This document shows positions 20,301 through 35,100 of a DNA stretch of 37,306 nucleotides, in pieces. The first letter of the stretch is position 1. The number at the start of each line of letters is the position of its first letter. Under the pieces are notes generated by a model that was not told the origin of the DNA, did no database searches, and saw only the letters and a list, made by a program, of their open reading frames with translations. Both the position numbers and the translations under genes were made by a program. Source of the stretch: Phallusia fumigata (Eukaryota; Chordata; Ascidiacea; Phlebobranchia; Ascidiidae); contig QXVZ01009539.1 in assembly GCA_008931825.1 (NCBI GenBank), forward strand, positions 1 to 37,306, given 5' to 3'.

Positions 20301-23300
20301 CGTAGGCAATCTTCTCCTTAACTGGCACTCGACACTACTTGGCATTTGATACAGATTGAGACTTTTATGCTTCAGTGTCAGCTTCAAACTGGAAGCATTC
20401 CAGCAGCTTAAAACTCGAGGGCAGCAAACAACAATGGCCACTTAACCATAAGATAGTGCCAGTCATATGCAAAACCCACATAAAGCAATTTTCGAATTAA
20501 ATCTAACATTCAACAGTGGCAAAGCTTCAATTTAAAAAACAGACAAAAAGCTTTTTTTTAAACCAAATTAAACTTTTTACTTAATAGCACATAGATTTAA
20601 ACAAGGTTATAAATGTTTTATCAATTTAGAAAACAATGCCACAGTAAAACGGATATAGCTTATAGAAACTTGCTTCAAATGTGCAATGCTGTGCATGTAA
20701 ATGGGTCAAACATGTAAAATGTTTGTTGCAAGAACTCTTTTGAAAGCTATAGTGCAGCACAATAACTTTTTACCAAACAAAAATTCATACACCCGAATAT
20801 GTGTATTGGATCATTACCACCTCACATTGCAACAACACGGCAAACTTACTTCTGTGTTACACATGAAAACCATCACAAATTCATAGACATACATGGACAG
20901 GAAACAAGGAAAATATGGACAAAATGCATTGCTGTATCATTGTGCCAATAGTGTGTGTGTGCCGTTTAAGGATAAGAAACCTTGCCAATTCTGTCTCAAC
21001 TCAACTTTGCTAGCACATAAAAGTAACTTGTCGAAAACGTAATCCAAACAATGAGGATCAAGTTACAAAGTACAACAAGTTTCCCTGCACATGGCCCACA
21101 ACAACATTAGAAATGGGCAATCCTCATAAGTTTCCACTCGAATCTAGGTTTATTATCACAATATAGAACTGGTTTGGTTTTCGAGGGATTTGGGTGTAAT
21201 ACTGAGGTAGCATTGTTGGGTGGAATTTAAAAGTTTCGAACTTTTTGTGTAATCAACATTTTTTCCATCACTACCAAGAACTTTCAACTCATTTCTCTCG
21301 GCAAAACCCACTTGATGTGAAAACACTCGAGTTTAAATCATCGACATTCAACTAACTACCTGAATCTGAGTCGGAAGTATCAGACGAGTTGGATGAAGAC
21401 GAGTCATCTGATCCGGAGGAACTACTCGAACTCGCTGACAGTCGACTCCCACCTCCGGCAGGAACAGTTTTACCTGGAGAAAAAAGTACAGTATAAACAC
21501 CTATTTGCAGAAAAAAAGAATTTACTTGCAAAAATGTTGGTAACTATTTTCATTCCATAATAAGATGTACTTCTTTATCGTTTAGAAACCAAACTCTAAT
21601 GAAAAGTTATTTAACACATAAAATCAGTAGTACTAACTTTTCTTTGGCTTTTTGGGCATTCCCAGCTTATCACTGACGTCTTCTAATCTTTTCTCCAATT
21701 CTTCTTTCTTTTTTTGTGTCATCTGTTCTTTCGTGGCCGGTTGTTTCTTGGCTGAAACACAGTTAATAGTAAAGTTTCCATCGAAACACATGTAAGCAAC
21801 TGTATGACTAATAGAATAGCAAGCAGAAGTTGTGTAATGCTGATTAACGACAACTTTTTATCACACAGTTGTACAGACACAAAGTCAGCTGATGATGTTT
21901 GCAAATTTCATACCACACAGAACTTACTGTACGGTTTCCTCGGCTTTTTCCTCAAACATGTCATAACATATTTTTCCAACTCCCTCAACGTTGAAGGTTT
22001 CAAAGTCTCGAAATCAATTTCAATTTCATCAGGGTTTGAATCTTTCAGTGATGGTTCACGAGTCTGTTGAATAAATTTTGGTTGATGAAAAATAAGTATT
22101 TTTGACAAACTATCAATGGCTTGTTAAATTGTCTGTTCAAGATATTTTTGCTTCATCACCCATTTTTCTTCTGACTGAATTTTCATTTCCCACAGTTTAA
22201 CAAAATCTAGTTACTGTATACTCAGTTTTAAGCTGAGTTATTTTCAGCTAACAGGTTCAGCTAATTGCCTATCTGCTTCCCTGTCATTATCCACATGTGG
22301 GTAGTTGCCACTAGGTAAAAAAACACTGGTCTAGGTCCTTACAAAGCTTTCAAGCATCTGCCCAGTTGATTTAACATACAAGCAGCACCATAACAATTGG
22401 TCTGTCCATAAATGTACATTCTCTAACAAACCTGGATAATGTGGACAACTCTTCCCAGTTTATCACCAGGCAGTTTGTTGATGTCGAGTGATAACTGACG
22501 TTTCTCATCGTATGTCATCGGTTTTGCAGATTCATTTTCCTCATTTTCAAAATCATCGCTTTCATACTGGTAGACATCAGACTGTGTTGCTCCACCAGAT
22601 GAAGCCTTTTTACTGTTTTTGCTGCAAAAAAAATTACAACAGAGTTATTTCTTTTAGGCCAGGGACATACATTCCTTCAGTCAACAAACATATTGTTTAT
22701 TCCAAGCCACATGCCACAACTGCTGAGAATACAGTCAGCTAAAAACTAAGCACATGAACAATTTAATTTAAGCAGAAATAATTTTTATCATTTTAGTAAA
22801 TCCTACCCCTTTCTTCCTCTTTTGCTTGACTCTGGTTTTTGCTTACTCGGTGGAAGTTTACTTGATGACATTGGCACATTTGAGTTTGAAACTTGGGCTG
22901 GTGGCATTGGTTGTGCACTTTCCACTTTGGAACTCTTCGTTTTACGTTTCGATTTGCTCACAACTTCTTCCTGAAAATGAAACTTGTAAGAAAACACAGA
23001 AAACCTAATCATGAATACCGGGCAAGTGCAACTAGATTTATTACAACTTTAATCGCTCAATAAAACTTTCATACACATTTTATTATTACTTGCAAGCTGC
23101 TATTGGTGTGATGTCATAACAGCCCAACAATTCCAAAACTTTAAATGTCATGATGCTACCAAAGCAAAACATTTGTTATTTTGTTTTACCACACATTTGT
23201 GTACACTTACTATTTTGTGTTTTGACTTTGATTTATCTTTCTTTTTCTTTTTCTTCTTTTTTGGGTCTTCACTGAGAAGATGAGTTTGTTGCTCAGTGAG

Positions 23301-26300
23301 TTGGGACAACTGTTGATGAACTTGTTTTAACTGGAAACATTTTATATTTATGAGAAATCTCAATATCGCACAACTTAACTGGGCAACCAAACTGTGTAGT
23401 TTACCTGATCTTGCAAAGTAGCGAGTTTTTTTGCTCTCTCATCCTCCTCGCTGTCAGATGAGGATGAGGAAGATTCATCGGATGAGGAGTCGAGGTTATC
23501 ATCAGGTGACATGTGGCGATGTTTGTTCCGGCGTTTTTCCTTCTTTGGCTTTTCGCCAGAGGCAGTGATCATGTCCGATTTGGAAACCGCTTGATGTGCA
23601 AAATTGGGATCCATTTTCGGTTCATCGGGCATTTTTGCAAATCTGTTTAGATTGCATTGATATTAGCAAGTTTCTGAAATGCTTTCTCATGGATGCACAG
23701 CAAAGTTTCAAAAATATCTTAATCATCTTAGACAGTTTACAATGCAAAATAAAAATGGGTGAATATTACCAAATAATATTCTGAAACAGGTAAGCTATAA
23801 TTACTCACATTATGAGTAGAACACTTACTTCATTTCAAAAACATCAGACAACTTCTTTGCCATTGCAACAACATCATGATCTGGTGGATTATACTTGTAA
23901 CAATTGGTAACGATCACCCGCATATCATAAGCAAATTCATCGGGGGTTGCATATTCCCTGTACACACATATTTATGTTGGATTCACAGCAATTAACATAA
24001 ATAATTGGAACGTGATGTAAGCTTGTTGTAATGAACATTTTTTTAATACGGCATTAAAATTTGCTTAATACCTGTTGTCCATTTTCTTGCGCATAGTGCC
24101 GAGATCCATTGGATGTTTGATCATGTCATAATAATCATGGAGACCGAGGGACTCAGCATCGACACGCTTGTAAAATGGCCAGGCAAAGCTCTGATAAAAC
24201 ATATTCATGTATTACTGTTACATTGTAACATGAGGCACTGTTGGTCAAAGGTAAAAATTCACAGGAAAATCGTTTTAATATATTTCAGTTGAAGAAAATG
24301 TCAATAAACAATCAAACAGACTTGTCACTAACCGCATGTTTCTTTGATTGCAGCTCCTTTAGTATATTACTGCAGTATTTCAATTGCTCAGTAAGTTTGG
24401 TTATTCTTTGTCGTTTGTTGTGGTGTTCCTGCTGAACAACAAAACAGATACATTAAAAACAACAAGTTCTCAAGAGGTACAACAAAAGTAATGTCATGTA
24501 TTAGCACTCCACAACTATTTTCATAGCAACCAGTGGTCATGATTTACACATTCTTGCCCTTAGGCACTAAAATTAACAGGATCATAGCAGTCTTCATTAC
24601 CCTCACAACTCTGCACTGCACAATTGTTGTTTTTGCAAAGTTTCAAAAATAAAGCATCTCAGGGTAAACAATCTGAATGGATTCATAATTCCATCACTTA
24701 CCCCCTCCTCCGAGTCGAGATCACGTGAGCGTGGGGGACGAATCGTTCTCCCTGAACTTTCCCTTCGGCCGAGGGATTGAACACGACCAGGGACACGCAT
24801 GGTGGTTTCGGTGGGGTCAATGTCGTCCATGCCAATGGAGGAATCTTCGTTATGCGAAGTGTCTTGTTCAGGGGAAGCAGCGGTTGGAATTTTCCCAGCT
24901 ACTGTCGTTATAACTGGGGTAGTTGTGTCAGCTTTCCTTTTAACTCCCTTCTTCGGTTTGGCAGGGATTGTTGGTACCTGTGCTGCAACCTAAATAAGAC
25001 AAATTTAGCCTTATAACAGTTCAAGAACAGGTTAACAATTTCACATGCGACAGCAAGGATACAAAAAACATCAACAATTTATTAAAGACCTACACGTTCC
25101 AGTACATCATATAATTCCACATACCATGGCCTTGTTTGGTTGTGGAACAGAAGTAACCACAGCAGTAGGGGAAAGGTCACTAGGTTGGGGTATTGTTGTT
25201 TGTGCTTCAGTTTTATATGCAGGGTGTGAAGGAATAACTGCATCATTGCTTGAAGTCACAGTGTGCTGTGGTTGGGGAGGCTGAAACAAATTTCATAAGA
25301 ATTACAAAACTTCAAAAAAAAGTTTGCCAAATTAAGCATGTTTTAGAAGACAAGATTTAAAAAAATAAAATGAAATACCAGTACCAAATTATTTTATCCT
25401 CAGAAAACCTTTAAAGTTTGGAAATTCAATTCAATTGCATTTCAGGTGCATGTTCACTTCAATTTACCTGTGCAACTTGATTTCTTGTGGTAACAGCAGC
25501 ACTTCGCGGTGCACGCTTTACTTTTCCCTTCCCCTTCGCTGGAAGTTGAATCTCAACCTCTTCTTTGGGAAGGTCACGAATTTTTTGGAGAAAATTTTTC
25601 TCTAGCGTTTGTGCCATTAGCACAACATCGTCAGTTGGCTAAAGACAATAGATTTTTTCGTTACCACATACCCAGATGAACAAAATATTGATATTTAATG
25701 ATATACTAAATACATTTTTATTCCAATTTATTGAGAAAACATTTTTGGTAGATTGTTTTAAATAAAGGAAATCAGACATCTATTGCTGTGATGTAGACTG
25801 GCTCACCTTGTTATAAATATAACAGTTGGAAAACATCAAGTTGAAATCCTGCAAACATTCTTTGGCTGAGTAATACTGATTCGTGTCCAGTTTCTTCTTG
25901 ATAAGTGCCATATCCATCGGATGCTTGATGATTTCAAAATAATCCTGGAACAAAAATTAACATTTTTATCTCAAATCAAATGATATGGTAGATGTTTTTG
26001 AAGGAAAATATTATTTACAACTAAAACACTGAATCATGATTTCATGTGAAGCAACTTACAGGTAAGTTTAACTTGACAGGGTCAACTGGGGCATGAAAGG
26101 GCCAGGCAAAATGATGTTTCCATAATCCTGTAAGCACGACCTTCCTTAAATAATGCAACTGATTCGTCAAACGACCACGTCTTGGCTTTTCAGCCAATTC
26201 TTCATCAGCCATGTCTGCAGAACATGTGTTTGAAATCGGTGACTGCAACAAAATGTAAACACTTGATTAGAAACAACACTCTTCCACATTTAAGTATGTC

Positions 26301-26427
26301 TACATTTATAAGCAACACATTATTGCCACCTAACGAAATATTTACACTTGTAATTTGCACAGTAAACAAATTGCCAAGTGGGATATATGAAATAACTTAC
26401 ACCAGCACTGTCAGCTATGGAAGACAT
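17367..26427 (-). CDS. BRD4: BET bromodomain protein, BRD4-like, long form (22 coding exons, 1146 aa)
   Basis: Nuclear acetyl-histone reader that recruits P-TEFb and promotes RNA polymerase II elongation (family knowledge). Exons: 26427-26401, 26242-26060, 25944-25807, 25638-25468, 25280-25125, 24989-24702, 24431-24333, 24190-24072, 23957-23829, 23642-23405, 23330-23211, 22970-22807, 22621-22432, 22063-21928, 21751-21638, 21473-21360, 19429-19371, 19195-19073, 18888-18694, 18433-18245, 18082-17814, 17586-17367. Bromodomain 1 about residues 35-140 (WPF 56-58, acetyl-lysine Asn in CYIYN at 115); bromodomain 2 about 326-440 (WPF 358-360, Asn 417 in CYKYN). Then FAKMPDEP, a Ser/Asp/Glu run, motif B ([12 protein letters not shown]), a lysine-rich stretch, the ET domain (about 646-725, [15 protein letters not shown]) and a C-terminal P-TEFb-interacting motif (IDMNQQSD). 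That C-terminal motif makes it BRD4/BRDT-like rather than BRD2/3-like. All exon phases agree. The first exon codes for only 9 residues. Confidence 0.96.
19430..21359 (-). other. Largest BRD4 intron (1.93 kb), no gene recognised
   Basis: Intron 16 lies between the Ser-rich exon and the first exon of the Pro/Gln-rich long-form region. It holds the short-form stop and poly(A) signal at its 5' end and small CA/TG runs near 19925 and 20950. I see no coding exon, RNA gene or mobile element in it. Confidence 0.7.
21149..21154 (-). terminator. Candidate intronic poly(A) signal for the short BRD4 form
   Basis: AATAAA on the minus strand, about 200 bp past the in-frame intronic stop at 21352. It is placed where a premature 3' end would be needed for the short isoform. 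Confidence 0.4.
21352..26427 (-). CDS. BRD4: BRD4-like short isoform by intron retention after exon 16 (797 aa, predicted)
   Basis: If the 1.93 kb intron after exon 16 is retained, translation continues for two codons past the exon end at 21360 (Gly-Ser) and stops at TAG 21354-21352. This yields a 797-residue protein with both bromodomains, the ET domain and the Ser-rich tail but without the Pro-rich region and P-TEFb motif, the same domain split as the BRD4 short form or BRD2/BRD3 in vertebrates. A minus-strand AATAAA at 21154-21149 lies about 200 bp beyond that stop and could end the short transcript. The frame and the signal are seen directly; actual use is inferred. Confidence 0.55.
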
Positions 26428-28499
26428 TGTTATTGGCTCTTTGCCCTCAAAACTTCAAAAAGTTTGTGAAAATAGGAAATCCAGAGTTGCTGCTTTCACC
26501 CTCGAAGGGGATTTTAATAATGTAGAGGTATCACAGCAACAAATCAGTATTCCTAATACTGTTGATTAAAAATGACAGTTGTATAAAATATATTTTGTGT
26601 TGCATAAATCAACTGCACTACTGCCAAACCAAAGTACTACATACAGTTTAGCAGTTTGATAAAATCACATGTGACTAGACAAACTGACAACTTACAATGC
26701 CCCAAACAAAACAGGAAACCCAAACACAGTGATGTAATGCACTCAAACATTTACACGCGCAAATACGTTTCGGTTATATCACTACAAGTACGCACTCCCA
26801 ATCCAATGGAGAAAGGCGTCACGCGTCACAACGCACACGTGATTTGCGCACGGAACCGTTACACAATAGTGGCGCGCGCGCTGACCTGCTTTGCTGCTCC
26901 GTTTAAAATAGTGCGCCGCCCTCTGAGACCCCCCAAGCTTTTTACAACACAAATACGCAAAACAGACGGTCCCGTCTGCCAGGTGGAGTCGCGTTTCGCA
27001 ACGGGATAACGCAGTGACAAGCTGCAAACCGTCATTATGAAGCAGTCGAACCAAACGCGGAACTTCCTGCTGGGTGTAAGTTAATAATTTCGCCAGCGAA
27101 GAAACGGTTGTGTAAAGTCCCTGGGTCTTTGTGATATTGTAGTTGAAAAACTGGTGTAGTGTGAAAGCATGGTACCATTGTGGCAGATATGTTTATTAAT
27201 CGTTTTAATGTAATTGCATTTTGCCAAATACAACGTAAATCCGTTGCGTTCATGTGTAACTGTCAGCAAATCAAAACACTGGTCTAAAGTGCAAGTTTTA
27301 AAAACATAAAACACTTCATAAATACTTGAAAGTCTGTGTCACAAAGTAGAAAATATATCATGTATTGCAATTCAAGACAAATATTCAACACAAATTTATT
27401 TGTTTCCAAATACATTCAACATATTGATACAATTTATGTGGTATTGTGTAAAATAAAAAATAGCAAATGATTTTACGCCCAGTCAATTACGACCTTTAGC
27501 GCGTTCTTGTTGAAATTTATACAGCAAGCCGACAAGCTGACTGCTGGGCGGCAGCGACGCCGACTTATTGCTAACTGTGTGCTGGTTTAATCATTGTAAA
27601 CTAACGTTCGACTAATACAACCTGCAAAAATCATCGCAGTTTTTATAATGTTTTGTTTGGTAATTTATTATGGGATTATTTAACAAAAGTATTGCATTAT
27701 AACAGCAGAACAAAATTAGTTCCACCCTATCTTTAAACTCGAAGTTACAGCACTTAGCAACATGAAGCATCCACATTTTTACCTTGATAATTACTATCAA
27801 ACCATCAACAATCTAATTAACTAGCGTATACACGTGTAACTAATGCAGGATGGCAGATGAATAATCAAGAAAACAATTGATACAGGTCTGCTCTCGAACT
27901 TGTCTTGCCGCTCTCCTGTGAAGCGAGCCGCCGGCCGACCTTCTTTTATAGTCCCTTCAAATCCAACGCGCGCCGATTGGTCGAGACCTGTCACGTGACA
28001 AAACAAAATTATTACGTCACAAAAAAATAGCACAAGAACGGCTTGTTTTTATTTTCTAGCAGCCTTACGGAGAATTATTGACGTTATTTAGCCTACAATA
28101 CCAACTTACCACATTTTTATTCATTTGGAAGTTAAATTTATTTTTTAAAACGCTACCCAATTAAAATTTTCCCCTTTTAAAATCCGCCATAATGCATGAC
28201 GTCATTGCCAACACAAAGCCTTGTGACTTTGATAAATAATCTTGCAAGATTTGCGATGAAATCACATCGCAGTTAGCCCAATTTCTACATCTGCCTGGAG
28301 ATTTATTTGCGTAAAACTAAAAAAGCTAAAATATCATGATAGTACCAACAGCTAAACGGAGACAAACTGCAAACCGAGCAGCGCCCACACCACCGCGATG
28401 GCGCGTTCTACCGCTTTGTCTTCTCGACTGCGAGCGTCTGTTTACGATTGAACCGAAAGGCATTGTGGGTATCTGACGTAACACGATTATTGCGTCGAC
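26428..28499. promoter_or_regulatory. BRD4-WDR5 divergent intergenic region
   Basis: This is the upstream DNA of BRD4 (minus) and WDR5 (plus). Two CpG-richer islands are visible: 26810-27010, with GCGCGCGC-type runs next to BRD4, and 28380-28500 next to WDR5, which suggests two separate promoters. Also present are an inverted CCAAT box (GATTGG) near 27975, a GTCACGTGAC E-box palindrome at 27990-27999 and a TGACGTCA at 28197-28204. No ORF with family resemblance was found. Confidence 0.6.
28460..28471 (-). promoter_or_regulatory. ZNF143/Staf-like site upstream of WDR5
   Basis: On the minus strand the sequence is TACCCACAATGC, which matches the CCCAnAATGC core bound by ZNF143/THAP11-type factors at vertebrate housekeeping promoters. 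It sits in a CpG-rich stretch just upstream of the likely WDR5 leader exon. The match is seen; factor binding in this organism is inference. Confidence 0.4.
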
Positions 28500-28505
28500 G
28501 CTGAA

Positions 28506-28740
28506 ATGCGCGAACTTCGTTGGTCACAACATGATGGAATTTCTTTTTTCCACGTGCTGTACAGTGGAGTTCATCAGTTACAAAGAAAAAAGGGGAATGT
28601 AAAGACAATAGCGCAAGTTATTACTGGTGTTCCTATCATAAACTGGCAGTCCGGACAAAATATAGAAACATGTGTTGTCATGGGAAAGCCACGTGTTTCA
28701 CAAAACACTAATTTTACAACAGGAAAATAAGGAACCAAGA
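28506..28740 (+). other. Probable WDR5 5' leader exon with a 74-codon upstream ORF
   Basis: A splice donor-like AGA/GTAAGC at 28740/28741 pairs well with the acceptor TTAATCAG ending at 29003, just before the WDR5 start codon, giving a 262 nt leader intron. The stretch before the donor contains an ORF from ATG 28506 to TAA 28730 with no recognised domain. It is either a non-functional leader ORF or an upstream ORF that affects WDR5 translation. The transcript start is not determined, and tunicate trans-splicing could replace this leader. Confidence 0.35.
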
Positions 28741-28992
28741 GTAAGCACTTAAAAAATGTGTATTGTTAAAATATGTGTTTAATGTATATATGTACTAGAT
28801 AGCACTAGTGTTGTGTACCGTTTGTATCAATTTTTTGTGAACTTTTTAGACTGTACTTACACAGAACTTAACTTTTTGTAAAAAGTAAGACAGTTTCAGA
28901 ATCCACAGGTTCTTTTGGATTATCTGATGACCAACTAAAACTTTCTGGGATGTAAGTTTGTATGTTGGCTACATTACTTCTTCCCCAATTGA

Positions 28993-31168
<2,176 letters not shown>

Positions 31169-31509
31169 CAAAATGTTCTTGAACAGCTAATAATAATTTG
31201 TTCCACCATTGTTTGGTTATGTAACAGAAACACTGAAATGTTAATGCATTATTGTGGCAACACAGAATGATGTTTACCTGCAAACTCACAATCTACTTTC
31301 TGTCTACAGCCATAGTTGCATACAAATGTTGATACATATTCCTCATTTGTGCAAATGTTCTGTGTTTATAGCTGGTCCAGTCATATAAAGTTTTGGTGCA
31401 AAATTAATGTTCACTTGAAACTAAAGAATGTTTTGTGTCTCATACATAGTTCAGATTTGACAATATAAGATGTTTTCGCCATTTTGACGTTAGTTGATTT
31501 GTGCCAACA

Positions 31510-31515
31510 AATAAA
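31510..31515 (+). terminator. Candidate WDR5 poly(A) signal
   Basis: AATAAA, 342 bp past the WDR5 stop codon; first plus-strand AATAAA seen in the 3' UTR. Confidence 0.6.
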
Positions 31516-31614
31516 AGCACAAAAATTTATGTGTGATTGCTAAGAAAATGTACCAAGAACTGCAGTTTGCTTTAAGAAGCAGATTAAGTTTGTTTCAGAA
31601 AAATCAGCTGCACT

Positions 31615-31620
31615 TTTATT
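31615..31620 (-). terminator. Candidate DPP7 poly(A) signal
   Basis: AATAAA on the minus strand (TTTATT on plus), about 560 bp past the DPP7 stop codon. It would place the DPP7 3' end about 100 bp from, or overlapping, the WDR5 3' end. The interval 31621-32179 would be DPP7 3' UTR; no other feature is seen there. Confidence 0.45.
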
Positions 31621-32179
31621 CCATGAACTTTAATTGAGGATTTCTCATTCTCCTGACTAACAATGCTTGGAAAAAGAGGTGTTCTTAATGTAGATAGCAA
31701 TGCATTGGGTCATACACTCAGTGGTGGTTACTAGTCCACTAACTATGCAAACACACAAACCATAAGACAATCCTGCAATTTTATGTAATTTTTTTAGACT
31801 TAATATTCAATACATGAAACAAAAATCGATGGTTGATTAGCAACAAAAACAAGGCCAGGTGGATTTGTTTTTGTTGGTTGTTTAACATCCTTAAAAAAAA
31901 TTCACAATAATTGTCCCCTTTTTGTTCAATGGCCATTAACATTAGATCAATAAAAATATTGAAATCAATAACTAAATCAAACAAACAATGGGCTTAAAAT
32001 TTGTCGTTATATGATTTAAAACACACAGTTCACAATATCTGATGAGTACAGTCTTGAATTGACCTGACAAAAAAATATATGTTGAAAAATGCAGGTTCTT
32101 GCTTCAGTCACAATCAAAAAATAAATGAAACAATTGCACGATATGAAATGATGCAGAAATGTAGATTTGCATACGAAGA

Positions 32180-35100
32180 TCACAGTTTGATATGAACATC
32201 GGCTGTTTTGAGATTCCAATGCTCGTTAATCCAATCCATTATTATAGAACCTTCTTTTTCACGAACAGCGATAACAGACTGTGAATCATCTTTGTGTGAG
32301 CCTCTGTAAATACAAAATGGTGTGTGTAACAGAATAATTCTTTTAAAATTTGGTTCATTTATTCTTACAATATTCAAAATATGTTATAGAATGTAAAAGG
32401 GACATTCATTTTTCTGTCCGCTATCAACATCTTTAGCGTATGTAACTTGTTTTGCAAAAGTTGTGCACTTCTGACGCTAAAATGCATTGGCACTCTTGTT
32501 GTTTTACTCCATGAACCAAAAAACGTTTATTCATGAATGAAAATCCAATTTCTAAAAAGTCTCCAATTGTCTCATGTCAGTGTAATGATCAGCTGAGGTC
32601 ACCTGAGATCAAAATGATGTGCTCCTCCGATAACAGTCAGAGCTTTAAGTGTTGGCGAAAGATCTTTAAGAATTCCTCCGTCCCTCCAGGGATCAAGGTC
32701 ACCATTGGAAAATATGATGTTGGATGCTTTATTCAGGTGTTCTGTCCAGAACTGAAAATAGTTGAAAAACATCCCACTTCACATCTTGATATTTTTGTTG
32801 TTTGTTTAAGCATAGGGGGGAACTGACAAGTGACAATGCTTGTTTTTTTTGTTCACAAACTAGTTATACAGCATGCCAATGTCAACACAATTTCCCCACT
32901 CACATTGATACTCAGCCACATGTTTCTCGGTTTTACTCCGATGTTCTTCACACAATAGTTATCTCTCATCTCGAGTGTGAATGGAAGAACGGGAAACATG
33001 TCGGTGACGTTGTTCGTTCCACCGGGAAGGACTATCTCAGTGCAAGCCTGAGAATACAAGAAACAGTTAGTTGATCATTTTGTGCATTCTTTGGTTACTT
33101 GTACAAACTTGATTACATGATCGTAATCAATATAAATCATCTATGGATAAATCCAGATCAATAAAAGAAACATATTCATTGAACCACTGGCCATACCTCA
33201 TACAATACAAATAGCTCTGTAAACATAAACACTGCCAGGGATTGACAGAATTATTAAAGGCTGAAACAAAGGTGAAGTGATACTGCTGCAATTTTCTGGT
33301 TAATTTTCCAACAAAACCAAGCAGGATATCAAGTAGTATAACACAAAGTGCAGTCGAAAACTGCAGGGCCGCCCATTTTAGCAATCGGTTCACCTTTTGC
33401 AAGTCTGAAACTGCTGGTCATGCATTACAGTTTTCAGCTTACACCTGTAGTATTTCCGATCTCTGCCAATTCCAATGCAGTACTTACTATTTTTTACCAA
33501 TCTCAGCCCTCTGATGGAAATCACACTAACCACCAGCGTTTATAGCAAGAATTGTGTGTTTCGCCTCAGCTTGTTTTTACAGTCTCAAGTGGACCTGCAG
33601 TTTTAGACTTGCGAGAAGCTGACCGAGCGGAAGTGCAGGTTTACATGTTACTGCAACAGAACAGTTGTCACCTGGTAATCCCAGGCAAGTGCAGCATTTC
33701 CAAGGCCACATCCGGTTGGGTCAGCACATTCAACATATTCCTTCATAATATCGAAACAGTCAAGTGAAACTTTTTTCACCCCAAAACCTGAAGTTCCGTT
33801 GTAAAAGAGACCAGCTCCTGCAGCCAATCCTGCGATTGCCGTTGGAGCGCTCATAATCATTTCACAAGCCACCTGGAACACAAATAGGCGGTTCTTCAAG
33901 ATTTTCAACAAAAGAAATTATCATTTAAATGTTGACCCTGAAGTGAAAAGTCTTAAAACATCATTGGGGTGAGTAGTTTCATTGTTTGGATTAATTAGGT
34001 AGTTGTCTTTTTACAACTATCAATATTTTTGGTCACAGTTAGGTTGAGTTTCCCAAACTTGATAATTCCATATTTTCACAACCATGGTGTATTTTTAAAA
34101 ATACGATGTTTACTCCATGCTAATGGACTAGAATAATAATGGCAAAGTGTGTTGCATTGCTATCAGGAAAAATGACTTCTTTACCTTAACCGGATGTCCA
34201 GGGAGGGGGGCAAGAAGGTTGGTAGGATAGGGATAGTTCATCATTGCAAGGTCAGTGAATGAATTCCGAATCCATCCGTACAAATGATTTAATGTTTCGC
34301 TGGTCACTGGTTCACATGTGTGGAATGCCTCGGTGATTTCAGCAAACTTTCCCATTGCTGCAAGACTGGAAAACAAAAGTTGTGTAATCCACAGAAGAAG
34401 GAAAACCGAATAGTAGGCATTGGTATGTTGTAGTTGGTGAACCTGGTGGCTAAGTATCCGAACATATCATAAAAATATTGTGTTTTCCATAATGCCTTTA
34501 AAATGACAAAAACTTTTAAACCCCCGGACATCATGCTACTTTCTGTCTGTTACTTTCTAAAACTAAGTGGTCAACTCTGTTTCACATTACTTTAGATGAT
34601 TTAAAACCGTTTAAACTTTGTGTCACAGTGTCATTAACACAAGCACAGTTAAACTGTAGACAACAATCAAGCTGTTTCCTGACTTACTCATTAGTATCCT
34701 TGAAGCCTTCTTTCACTCGGTTCACACAAGCTGAACCTTGTTTTCCAAATATTTCCGTCACAGATTTCCAGAATCCATGTCGATCTCCATGGCCAGTTAT
34801 CCAATACAACGGGGCACTTGCAGCCAGCGATCCAGTTATCAGGTTTGGATATTTCATTCTCATGTAAGCTGCCAGCTGGCCACCATAACTGTAAAATATT
34901 GGACAAGGTTTTAAATGTAGAAATCAGAAACTCAGTTGAATAAACTTAACCTGCATTTGAACACCGTGGCAATACTTGATTAGCTGTATTTGTATTCATG
35001 AATATTTACATGGTTTTTGAGTATCAAAATTTCAAACAAATTTATACATGTATTCAAATTCATGAATAGGTGATTTGAATATCAGCTTTGACTATTCAAA

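Noticed and set aside
22220-22238. Short hairpin ACTCAG...CTGAGT in a BRD4 intron
   Set aside because: A 19-bp palindrome in AT-rich intron sequence is not notable by itself; no regulatory context was found.
17367-26427. BRD2 or BRD3 as the BET identity
   Set aside because: The C-terminal IDMNQQSD...FEESLL motif and the [19 protein letters not shown] segment are features of the BRD4/BRDT long form.
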